A stretch of DNA of 13,437 nucleotides from Acidimicrobiaceae bacterium (GTDB lineage: Bacteria > Actinomycetota > Acidimicrobiia > Acidimicrobiales > Bog-793). The stretch spans positions 2,411-15,847 of the forward strand of contig PMZN01000165.1 in the NCBI GenBank assembly GCA_003170375.1. The letters are read 5' to 3'. The position numbers and the translations under genes are program-made. Every line of letters starts with the position of its first letter. The stretch's first letter is position 1. A model generated the notes under the pieces. The model saw nothing but the letters and a program-made list of their open reading frames with translations, was not told where the DNA came from and did not search any database. Below, in pieces: positions 6,791 to 13,437 of the stretch.

Positions 6791-7320
6791 ACGCAGACGA
6801 CGAAGCAGCGGCCAAGGCGTCCCGCATTGACGGGGCGGCTGTCCATCTTGAATGGCCCGACGCCGCAGAGGCTGCTCGCGAGGCGACCTTCAGGAGACTC
6901 CACTCGTTGGCGCTCGAGAATGACCCCGTGCCGCCAGACGTGCTTGCCAGCGCGAGGTCGAGCTTCGGGCTGCGTTCCATTGATGACGAGCTGGCCGTGC
7001 TCGTCTACGACTCGATGATCGACCACGAGCTTCTTGCGAATGTTCGATCCGGCGGACGGACAGTCCGACAGGTGACCTTTGAAGCGCCTGACCTTGTGCT
7101 CGAGATGGAGGTATCAGGCGCCAGGTACCTGGTGGGGCAAGTCGTGCCCTCCCAGGCCGCCGTCGTGGAGCTGCGCCACCGAGGTGGGACCATACAGATG
7201 GAGACCGATGAGCTCGGTTGCTTCCACGTCCCGGTGGTGCCCGACGGGCCCGTGAGCTTCCGCTGCCGTCCCACGGGATCTGCCGCCCGTTCGGTCGCAA
7301 CGAGCTGGATCACGCTCTGA
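6787..7320 (+). CDS. unrecognised two-part protein between sigma factor and CHAT protease (candidate regulator or substrate)
   Basis: A 177-aa soluble protein with no signal peptide or membrane helix. Residues 1-90 are mostly helical and charged, with an RRLHSLALENDPVPPDVL stretch and then DDELAVLVYDSMIDHELL. Residues ~93-177 look like a small beta-sandwich: repeated strands (VRQVTFEAPDLVLEMEV, RYLVGQVVPSQAAVVEL, TIQMETDELGCFHVPVV, VSFRC) with the T-D-x-x-G-x-F turn of carboxypeptidase-regulatory-like domains. The start is firm: ATG at 6787 overlaps the sigma stop (ATGA), with GGGGAG eight bases upstream. Proteins of this kind between a sigma factor and a CHAT gene occur in other actinobacteria as far as I recall, but no function is known to me. 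The position suggests it binds the sigma factor, is cut by the CHAT peptidase, or both; that is inference. Confidence 0.78.
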   Translation: MNADDEAAAKASRIDGAAVHLEWPDAAEAAREATFRRLHSLALENDPVPPDVLASARSSFGLRSIDDELAVLVYDSMIDHELLANVRSGGRTVRQVTFEAPDLVLEMEVSGARYLVGQVVPSQAAVVELRHRGGTIQMETDELGCFHVPVVPDGPVSFRCRPTGSAARSVATSWITL

Positions 7321-7324
7321 GCAA

Positions 7325-7345
7325 GCCCGGGGTGTGCCCTCGGGC
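7325..7345 (+). promoter_or_regulatory. GC-rich hairpin between the middle gene and the CHAT gene
   Basis: GCCCGGGG, a TGTG loop and CCCTCGGGC form an eight-pair stem with one bulged T. It begins five bases after the middle gene's stop and ends nine bases before the CHAT ATG. There is no T run, so it is not a standard terminator. It may lower read-through, stabilise the upstream message or hide the weak CHAT ribosome site, setting the ratio of sigma factor to protease. Confidence 0.45.
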
Positions 7346-7353
7346 CTGATCTG

Positions 7354-10053
7354 ATGGCGCGCCCAACTGCGAACGCGTCACTTGACGCGGCCGAACGTGC
7401 CCTCGCGGCGGTTGCTGATGACCCGCTTCGGGCCCAGGCGGCCGCGTTGGCGGTGCTCTCTGCTCGTGGCGTTGATGCGGAGGCAGCGTCGGTGGCCCAT
7501 CGTACGGTCGGTCTCGTGGCTCGTGAGACTGGCCGGCTCAGCGCCGCGCGGCATCGCCTACGGCGCGCGATCGCCGTCGCCGAGGCGGGGAAGTTGGACA
7601 CTCGCGCGACCGAGGCGCGATTGAGCCTGGTCCTCGCGCTCTTGCAAGGCGGGTACCCGGACGCGGCGCTGATCGAGCTCGATCGCGCGGCCGAGCGGGC
7701 CCCCCGAGAACTGCGCGGACAGGTCCTCGTGCAGCGTGCTCTCGTCCACATCCGCGTCGGTCGGTTCGAAGAGGCGCTTGACGACAGCCGCCGAGCCTTG
7801 CCGCTGCTCCGCCGTGCCGGCGACCGCTTGAACGAGGCGAGGCTTCTCTCCAATCGTGGAGTGCTTCACGCCTACCGCAGCGAGCTCGCTCTTGCAGAGA
7901 CGGACCTCAACAAGGCATTACACCTTTATCGCTTGCTCGAAGGTCAGATCGCAGCGGCGCAGGTCCTGCACAACCTCGGGTATGTCTCCGCGCTGAAGGG
8001 CGACGTCCCTGCTGCGCTACGGCGGTACGACCAAGCCGCGCTGCAATTTTCCGAGCGGGGGCTAAGCGCTCCGGCGCTGTCGATCGACCGTGCTGAGCTG
8101 CTGCTTTCCGCAAGGTTGCTCCCCGAAGCTCGCCTTCAGATCGAGATCGGCGTGGCGAGTTTGGAGAGGGCCGGGAGCTCGCTCGACCTCGCTGAGGCCA
8201 GACTGCTGCTGAGCCAGGTAGCTCTCGCCGAGGGAGACCTAATTGTCTCCGGCTCGGCGGCCCGTACGGCGCGCCGTCTGCTCGTACGCCAGGGACGGTC
8301 CCGGTGGGCGGCACTGGCCCGGTTTGTCGAGGCGCAGTCCCGGTGGGCGGCGGGCACGGCGCAAGCCCGCATCCCGGCGGAGGCTGGCGCGCTCGCAGAG
8401 GTTCTCCGCAAGGAAGAGTGGCTGCTGCCGAGCCTCGAGTGCCGCTTGATCGGCGCACGTGCCGCGCTGCAGACAGGGGACATGGCCACGGTGGGGTCAC
8501 TCGTGGCCGGTATCGAAAGGCGCATGCGCTCCGGGCCGGCCGCGCAACGCGTGCGCGGCTGGTACGGCGAGGCGTTGGGCCGTCTTGCAGTCGGGAACCG
8601 CTCCGGCGCCCTGTCGGCGCTCAGGTCCGGGCTCAAAGTCGCCGAGGATCACCGGGCGACGCTTGGGGCTACCGAACTACGTGTGCGAACCGCCACGACG
8701 GTTTCGGAGCTCGCCGATCTCGGCCTGGACCTTGCATTCGAGTCGAGGCGCGCAGTGGACGTGCTGCGCTGGTCGGAACGGTGGCGTGCGGGTGCGCTGC
8801 GGGCCCCCCGAGCGACCCCTCCGACGGACGAGAGGCTTGCTTGGATGCTCGCGAGGCTGCGCGACACCGTTCCTCGCCTCGAGCGCGCCTCGCTCGAAGG
8901 CGATGACGTCTGGCCGCTCGTTGCGCAACAGCGAAGGATCGAGGCAGCGATCCGCCAGCGCAGCCGCGGTGCGGAGGGGGACTTCGCCAAAATTCCAAGT
9001 CTCCCGAGCCCTGCCGAGCTGCGGGAGGCAATCGGCGAGCGGGCCCTTGTCGAATACGTCGAGCGCGACGGTCGGCTTCATGCTGTGACCGGTACCCGGA
9101 GGCGGTTCAACCTACGGTGCCTCGGCAGCTCGGCGCAGGCGGCCACCGAGCGCTCCGTGCTGCAGTTCGCGCTCCGTCGCCTCGCCCTCCGCCGGAGCTC
9201 TCAGTCCAGTCTCGAGGCGGCGGCAGCCCTCCTCGCGCGGACTTGCGACCGCTTGGCGGACCTCCTCATCGAGCCATTGGCGCGCGAGCTGGATGGTCGT
9301 GACCTCGTCGTCGTACCGACGGGCGAGCTCCACGCCCTCGCCTGGGCGCTGCTCCCATCGCTCCGCGGCCGGGCTGTGACGGTCTCGCCGTCGGCGTCGC
9401 TGTGGTACTCCCGCCAGTTCGAGGACCTCCGAGAGCCACGGCTCGCAGCTACGGGCGCGGGTGAGGTCGTGCTCGTAGCCGGGCCAAGGGTTGCCCACGC
9501 GACGGAGGAGATCGACCGGATCCGCTCGGCGTTCTACCCGCGGGCGCGGACGTTGCAAGGACCCGCCGCGACTGCCCGGGCGGTCGCACGCGCGTTCGAA
9601 CGGCGGCGCCTCGCCCACGTGGCTGCTCACGGGACCTTCCGTGCTGACAATCCTCAGTTCTCGTCGCTCGAGCTGGCTGACGGGCCGCTCACCGTCTACG
9701 ACCTCGAACACATGGTGCGACCGCCCGAGTGGATCGTGCTCTCGGCCTGCGACGCGGGACGCTCGGAGGTCCATCCAGGCGACGAGCTCATGGGGACTAG
9801 CGCAGCGCTGCTGTCGCTCGGGACGCGGGCCATCGTCTCGAGCGCGGCGGCTGTGCCGGATGACGGGGTGATCCCGGTCATGATCGCCCTCCACGAGCAG
9901 CTCGCTCGTGGACACGGCTTGGCGCGGGCGCTGGCGACTGCCCAGGCACGTGCGCTTCCCGAGCCACTCTCGTTCGGAGATCTCGCCTCGAACGATCAAA
10001 GAGCCCGGGAGGCGCTGGCAGCGGGAGCTTTCGTGTGCCTGGGCGCTGGTTAA
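7354..10053 (+). CDS. TPR-CHAT domain protein (caspase-like cysteine peptidase)
   Basis: An 899-aa cytoplasmic protein. Residues about 25-400 are an array of TPR-like helical hairpins (for example ALVHIRVGRFEEALDDSRRA at 130-149 and HNLGYVSALKGDVPAALRRY at 206-225) likely to bind a partner. A helical linker follows to about 600. The C-terminal CHAT domain (about 610-895) is of the caspase/separase clan, with DLVVVPTGELHALAWALLPS, catalytic His759 in HVAAHGTF and catalytic Cys799 in VLSACDAG, then GDELMGTSAALLSLGTRAIV. Both catalytic residues are present, so it should be an active peptidase once triggered. The start is ATG 7354, with only a weak ribosome site, 33 bases after the middle gene. 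It is third in the sigma, middle-protein, CHAT cassette. A 14-base direct repeat (8299-8312, 8338-8351) encodes SRWAA twice. Trigger and substrate are unknown. Confidence 0.92.
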   Translation: MARPTANASLDAAERALAAVADDPLRAQAAALAVLSARGVDAEAASVAHRTVGLVARETGRLSAARHRLRRAIAVAEAGKLDTRATEARLSLVLALLQGGYPDAALIELDRAAERAPRELRGQVLVQRALVHIRVGRFEEALDDSRRALPLLRRAGDRLNEARLLSNRGVLHAYRSELALAETDLNKALHLYRLLEGQIAAAQVLHNLGYVSALKGDVPAALRRYDQAALQFSERGLSAPALSIDRAELLLSARLLPEARLQIEIGVASLERAGSSLDLAEARLLLSQVALAEGDLIVSGSAARTARRLLVRQGRSRWAALARFVEAQSRWAAGTAQARIPAEAGALAEVLRKEEWLLPSLECRLIGARAALQTGDMATVGSLVAGIERRMRSGPAAQRVRGWYGEALGRLAVGNRSGALSALRSGLKVAEDHRATLGATELRVRTATTVSELADLGLDLAFESRRAVDVLRWSERWRAGALRAPRATPPTDERLAWMLARLRDTVPRLERASLEGDDVWPLVAQQRRIEAAIRQRSRGAEGDFAKIPSLPSPAELREAIGERALVEYVERDGRLHAVTGTRRRFNLRCLGSSAQAATERSVLQFALRRLALRRSSQSSLEAAAALLARTCDRLADLLIEPLARELDGRDLVVVPTGELHALAWALLPSLRGRAVTVSPSASLWYSRQFEDLREPRLAATGAGEVVLVAGPRVAHATEEIDRIRSAFYPRARTLQGPAATARAVARAFERRRLAHVAAHGTFRADNPQFSSLELADGPLTVYDLEHMVRPPEWIVLSACDAGRSEVHPGDELMGTSAALLSLGTRAIVSSAAAVPDDGVIPVMIALHEQLARGHGLARALATAQARALPEPLSFGDLASNDQRAREALAAGAFVCLGAG

Positions 10054-10161
10054 GCTGGGCAAAGAGAGGGGCTTGGCAGGAAGGCCGACCGGCCGCGGAC
10101 ACGAACGACCCAACTGCTGGGATGATCTTGTACGGCGGCATCTCTCGAGCTCGGAGGTGAG
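10054..10161. other. intergenic gap between the CHAT cassette and the MoxR operon
   Basis: 108 bases without a gene. I see no convincing terminator or -10/-35 pair. A short GGCC-GACC-GGCC inverted repeat lies near 10084-10095, and GGAGG (10153-10157) precedes the MoxR start. The gap suggests a new transcript begins here, but read-through from the CHAT gene cannot be excluded. Confidence 0.4.
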
Positions 10162-11199
10162 GTGGCGAGGATGGATCTCGGTGCCCTTACCGGGCTCGAC
10201 CCCGACGGTGCCCTGATGGTCGGCGAGCACCCGGTCCGTGTCGACGCGTCCGGGGCCGCCCGCTTGTTCGAGGAGATCGTCGACAACATCGCACGGGTGG
10301 TTCAGGGCAACGACGAGGCTATTCGTCTCTCTGTGACCTGCCTGGTCGCCGGTGGTCACCTCCTTGTCGAGGACGTGCCCGGCGTGGGCAAGACGAGCCT
10401 TGGCAAGGCGCTGTCGGCCTCGGTGTCGTGTCGTCACCGACGGATCCAATTCACTTCCGACCTGCTGCCCTCGGACGTGACCGGGGTGAGCGTGTTCGAC
10501 GCCACGAAGACCAGTTTCGAGTTCCGGCCCGGGCCCATCTTCGCCAACATCGTCCTCGGCGACGAGATCAACCGGACGCCTCCGAAGACGCAGTCCGCTT
10601 TGCTCGAGTCGATGGAGGAGCGGCAGGTCACCGTCGACGGAAGCACCTACAAACTGCCCGATCCGTTCATGGTGATCGCCACGCAGAACCCGATCGAGCA
10701 CGAGGGGACGTTCCCGCTCCCCCTCAGCCAACTCGACCGGTTCCTGCTCAGGATCCAGATTGGATATCCCGACGTCGAGTCCGAGGTCGTGATGCTCGAG
10801 ACCCATGGCGTGAACGAGCCCCTCGAAACACTCAAGCCAGTTGCCACCCCTGAGGATGTGATCGCGCTCGCCGCTCGGGCGCGGGCTGTCCACGTCTCGC
10901 CGTTGATCCAGCGATACATCGTGCAGATCGCCAACGCGACCCGCGTCCACCCGTCGGTCGTGCTGGGTATGTCGCCGAGGGCAACTCTGGCCCTGCAGCG
11001 GGCGGCGCGGGCCCGGGCGGTGCTCGAGGGCCGGGAGTTCGTTGCGCCTGACGACGTCAAGGCCATGGCGCCCTCGGTCATCACCCACCGTCTGGAGCTG
11101 CGAGCGGCGGCAGGCCGCGGTCGCAGCCCTGTGAAGGCTGTGCTGGACGAGCTGCTCCGTCAGGTGCCCGTGCCCGATCTACCCACTGGGCGCCGATAG
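10162..11199 (+). CDS. MoxR-family AAA+ ATPase
   Basis: A 345-aa protein (counted from GTG 10162). After a ~35-residue variable start comes the AAA+ core: Walker A in EDVPGVGKTSLGKAL (70-84, Lys77), the FTSDLLPSDVTGVSVFD segment (97-113), FRPGPIFANIVLGDEINRTP with Walker B Asp134-Glu135, the sensor-1 ATQNPIEHEGTFPL (173-186) and the LDRFLL arginine-finger region (191-196). MoxR ATPases are chaperone-like remodelling motors working with DUF58/VWA-type partners on protein complexes, often linked to envelope or stress functions. GGAGG lies four bases before the GTG, so the ATG at 10171 is an alternative start. The DUF58 gene follows after 8 bases, as in the classical MoxR-DUF58-TgpA locus. Confidence 0.93.
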   Translation: MARMDLGALTGLDPDGALMVGEHPVRVDASGAARLFEEIVDNIARVVQGNDEAIRLSVTCLVAGGHLLVEDVPGVGKTSLGKALSASVSCRHRRIQFTSDLLPSDVTGVSVFDATKTSFEFRPGPIFANIVLGDEINRTPPKTQSALLESMEERQVTVDGSTYKLPDPFMVIATQNPIEHEGTFPLPLSQLDRFLLRIQIGYPDVESEVVMLETHGVNEPLETLKPVATPEDVIALAARARAVHVSPLIQRYIVQIANATRVHPSVVLGMSPRATLALQRAARARAVLEGREFVAPDDVKAMAPSVITHRLELRAAAGRGRSPVKAVLDELLRQVPVPDLPTGRR

Positions 11200-11207
11200 C
11201 GAACAGG

Positions 11208-12566
11208 ATGCTGACCGCCCGAGGCCGCCGGACTGTCACACTGGGGCTGGTCGCGGGCGCCGCCGGCCGGGTCCTAGGCATCCCGGAGCTCTTCGGCCTG
11301 GCCACCGCTGTCGTGGTCGTGGCGCTTGCGGCGCTCGTCCGGGTCCGTATGGCCAAAGGCACCGTCACGGTCACTGCACGTGCAATGCCACCTATCGTGA
11401 ACGCGGGCGAACCGGCCCTGCTCGAGCTCACGATCGAGGAGTCCTGCGTCGGCGGATCGCTCTCGGCTCCGGTCACTCTCGTTACCGACTACTCGCAAGG
11501 TCCGGGCCTCCACCAGCCGGCGAAGATCATCGTGCGGCGGCTCGCGCGCGGCGACCGGGCACACGCGACCTTCGGGCTCTTTACCGAACGGCGCGGCCCT
11601 GTCGATGCGGGAGCCTACGAAGCGGTGATCACCGACCCGCTCGGCTTGGCCCGGCGGCGTCTGTCGGTCAGCCGGCCCGCTCGATGTGTCGTGCTCCCGC
11701 GCGTCGAGCCACTCGCAGCAGCGGTGCCGAAACGGGTCGGCTGGGCGGGGGCCGGGAGCACCCTCTCGGCTGCGGAGAGGCTCATCACCGGGAGCTCGAT
11801 GCTCCGACGCTACGCAGAAGGCGACGACCTTCGGCGCGTTCACTGGAGTACGACTGCGCGCGTCGGCGAGCTCATGGTTCGCGACGGCGACGACGGGGAC
11901 GACCCGGGTCGGATCGCGACCACGGTGCTGCTCGATGCGGGCGACGATGCAACGCCGGCGGACGAGCTGGACCGGGCCGTCGAAGTCGCCGCGAGCGTGT
12001 TGTCCGCCGTGGCCGACGAGTCGAATGCTCCGACCTCCGGCGCTTACCGCCTTCTGACGACGACCGATCTCGACACCGGCGGTCAACGGGGGCACGACAG
12101 TCTCCAGAACGTTCTCATCGCCCTCGCCGGCATCGCTGCTGCGCCAACACCGTCGCCCGGGCGGTTCAGCGCTGCCGTCGAGCGGCTCGGCCGGTCCGAC
12201 CACGACGAGGTGCTCGTCATCGTCGGCGCCTTCGGGGAACGCCCACCGGATCCCGAGGTTCTCGAGGATCTCGCCCGGGCGTACTCGGCGGTCGTGCTGG
12301 TCCTCGTGAGCGCCGCATCTTCACCGACGCAGGACCAGCCTGAAGCCAGGGGGCAGGCCGACGCCGGCGGCGCAGGTTCGCGCGGAGTCTTGGAGATCGG
12401 CTCCTCGCCTCAGGAGCTTGGTGAAAGGTCCAGAGCCGGGATGCTGACGGTGCCGCTTCCGCTCGGGAGGTCCCTTGCTGGTGCCTGGAGCCTCGATCTC
12501 GAGGGACCGGAGCTGGTCGACGACGTCACCGGCTGGCTGGGCGGAGCGCTGGAGGCAGCCCGATGA
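11208..12566 (+). CDS. DUF58 domain protein (MoxR partner)
   Basis: A 452-aa protein. Two hydrophobic segments close to the N-terminus (about 10-24 and 28-46) should anchor it in the membrane. A beta-rich region (50-170) contains FTERRGPVDAGAYEAVITDP, and the DUF58 signature RRYAEGDDLRRVHWSTTARV is at 200-219 with ELMVRD after it. A VWA-like part follows (IATTVLLDAGDDATPADELD), where a degenerate metal site may lie. Its exact biochemical role is not known; in this conserved set it is thought to be the adaptor between the MoxR ATPase and the transglutaminase-like membrane protein. The ATG is eight bases after the MoxR stop, with a weak ACAGG before it, and the stop overlaps the next gene as ATGA. 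The C-terminal ~120 residues are more variable. Confidence 0.9.
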   Translation: MLTARGRRTVTLGLVAGAAGRVLGIPELFGLATAVVVVALAALVRVRMAKGTVTVTARAMPPIVNAGEPALLELTIEESCVGGSLSAPVTLVTDYSQGPGLHQPAKIIVRRLARGDRAHATFGLFTERRGPVDAGAYEAVITDPLGLARRRLSVSRPARCVVLPRVEPLAAAVPKRVGWAGAGSTLSAAERLITGSSMLRRYAEGDDLRRVHWSTTARVGELMVRDGDDGDDPGRIATTVLLDAGDDATPADELDRAVEVAASVLSAVADESNAPTSGAYRLLTTTDLDTGGQRGHDSLQNVLIALAGIAAAPTPSPGRFSAAVERLGRSDHDEVLVIVGAFGERPPDPEVLEDLARAYSAVVLVLVSAASSPTQDQPEARGQADAGGAGSRGVLEIGSSPQELGERSRAGMLTVPLPLGRSLAGAWSLDLEGPELVDDVTGWLGGALEAAR

Positions 12567-13437
12567 GTGCGTGGCTCGCCCTCGTGGTCACCGACGTGGT
12601 GGCCGTCGCCACCTTCGCACGCTGCTTCACCGGCCCGGGAGAGCTCACCGCAGCGCTCGCGAGCCTCCTTTTCGCGCACCTTATTGGCCTTGCGGCGCGG
12701 GGCGGAGCGGCCGGCATCCGCGCGACCCCCGGGATCGAACCCGGGGGGACCGACGGCAGGGTCGGCGGAACTACCGAGCAGGGTCACGGTGCCAACGAGA
12801 GCGGCCGGCGTCGTTTCCGAAGTGCTTGCTGGGCACTTGGCCTGGTCGTGGCCGTGTTCTTGCCGATCGGGATCGTGCTCGGGCCTAGGTTCTTCTGGGT
12901 CGTGCCCGGCCATGCGGCTTGGCACGCCATGTTCAAGGACCTCCGAGCCGCTTGGGCCGCCTTCTCCTTTCGAGTCTCTCCGGTGCCCGAGCTGCCGGGC
13001 CTCGTTCTTGCGACCGCGTGGGCGGCCGGCGTTGCGGGGCTGCTTGCCGAGCTGATCTCGTCCAAGCGGAGGGCCCCGGCTGTGTTAGCACTCACTCCGG
13101 CCCTCGGGCTTTATCTCTTCGCCTCTGCCCTGGGCACGGACAGCTGGCGAGTGCTCGGTCTCGCCTCCGTGGCGGGGTCGGCGTGCTGTTATCTCGTCGC
13201 TGTCGTCCGCGAGCGCGAGCGAGCCCAAGAGGTTCTCGTTGCTTCGCCGGACACTGGACTCAGCGTCGGCGCGCGCACCACCTCCTACGGCGCGGGCGCG
13301 GTGATGTTGCGCATGGCGGTCCTCGCAGGCCTTGCAGCTGCGGTCGTCGGCCCGAACCTCCCCGGTGCGCGCAGTGTGGCCCTTGTCGCCTGGCACGGCA
13401 CCGGAGGAGCCAGCAGCGGGACCGCCACATTGGTTCC
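12563..13437 (+). CDS. TgpA-like transglutaminase-family membrane protein, N-terminal part (3' end outside window)
   Basis: An open frame of 291 codons runs from the ATG at 12563 (overlapping the DUF58 stop as ATGA, with GGAGG seven bases upstream) off the window end. The visible part is almost all membrane: hydrophobic helices near residues 2-20, 28-46, 88-107, 146-163, 172-190, 196-214 and 249-265, with a Gly-rich, polar 40-residue loop (about 47-86) after the second. This is the usual N-terminal half of TgpA/DUF3488-type proteins, whose extracytoplasmic transglutaminase domain would lie beyond the window; no Cys-His-Asp triad can therefore be checked. The identification leans on gene order (MoxR, DUF58, this gene), so the catalytic call is inference. 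A perfect eight-base inverted repeat at 12726-12747 lies in the polar loop region. Confidence 0.75.
   Translation, partial: MSAWLALVVTDVVAVATFARCFTGPGELTAALASLLFAHLIGLAARGGAAGIRATPGIEPGGTDGRVGGTTEQGHGANESGRRRFRSACWALGLVVAVFLPIGIVLGPRFFWVVPGHAAWHAMFKDLRAAWAAFSFRVSPVPELPGLVLATAWAAGVAGLLAELISSKRRAPAVLALTPALGLYLFASALGTDSWRVLGLASVAGSACCYLVAVVRERERAQEVLVASPDTGLSVGARTTSYGAGAVMLRMAVLAGLAAAVVGPNLPGARSVALVAWHGTGGASSGTATLV

Noticed and set aside
8299..8351. A 14-base direct repeat within the CHAT gene, considered as a mobile-element footprint.
   Set aside because: It is in frame, encodes SRWAA twice 13 codons apart, and fits an internal helical-repeat duplication.
6188..10053. Type III-E CRISPR association of the CHAT cassette.
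   Set aside because: No repeat array, Cas7-like effector or other cas gene is in the window. Only the sigma/middle/CHAT logic is comparable.
9112..11088. A 658-codon open frame on the minus strand.
   Set aside because: It lies opposite the CHAT and MoxR genes, whose catalytic motifs are unmistakable. Its Arg/His/Glu/Gly-rich composition is typical of an antisense shadow in GC-rich DNA.
12726..12748. A T-arm-like GGGTTCGATCCC on the minus strand, suggesting a tRNA or attachment-site remnant.
   Set aside because: With the required seven-base loop only two or three stem pairs form, and the flanks do not fold into an anticodon or acceptor arm. It is in frame within a real coding region.

Overview
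The window is high-GC, densely packed bacterial DNA. It looks like an actinobacterium (Actinomycetota). The signs are a WecA/TagO-type membrane transferase beside a lipoprotein, a MoxR-DUF58-transglutaminase locus, GTG starts, and several genes that seem to be transcribed without a leader (TANNNT, six bases, then the start codon). A deep branch such as Acidimicrobiia is possible, but the sequence alone does not settle it. No rRNA, tRNA, CRISPR array, insertion sequence or prophage gene was seen.

Left part (1-6000), housekeeping and envelope genes: the tail of an unrecognised gene (+); a membrane-anchored thioredoxin-like protein (-, start placed at 905); divergently, an FGGY sugar/polyol kinase that looks like glycerol kinase but has lost two glycerol-contacting residues (+, 1028-2470); a two-gene minus-strand operon of a secreted lipoprotein (3833-4675) followed by a WecA/TagO/MraY-family phosphosugar transferase (2519-3814); and lhgO, an FAD-dependent L-2-hydroxyglutarate oxidase (-, 4769-5995).

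Centre (6188-10053), the most interesting segment: a compact three-gene cassette. It has an ECF-like sigma factor with an apparent leaderless promoter, a 177-aa two-part protein of unknown function coupled to it by an ATGA overlap, and, after a GC-rich hairpin, an 899-aa TPR-CHAT protein whose His/Cys protease dyad is intact. The order sigma factor, middle protein, TPR-CHAT peptidase resembles the protease-gated sigma release known from type III-E CRISPR (Csx29/Csx30/RpoE), here without any CRISPR genes. The working hypothesis is a stand-alone protease-controlled transcription switch.

Right part (10162-13437): a MoxR AAA+ ATPase, a DUF58 protein and the membrane N-terminus of a TgpA-like transglutaminase cut by the window edge. 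This is a well-known conserved set that is probably a separate operon from the CHAT cassette.
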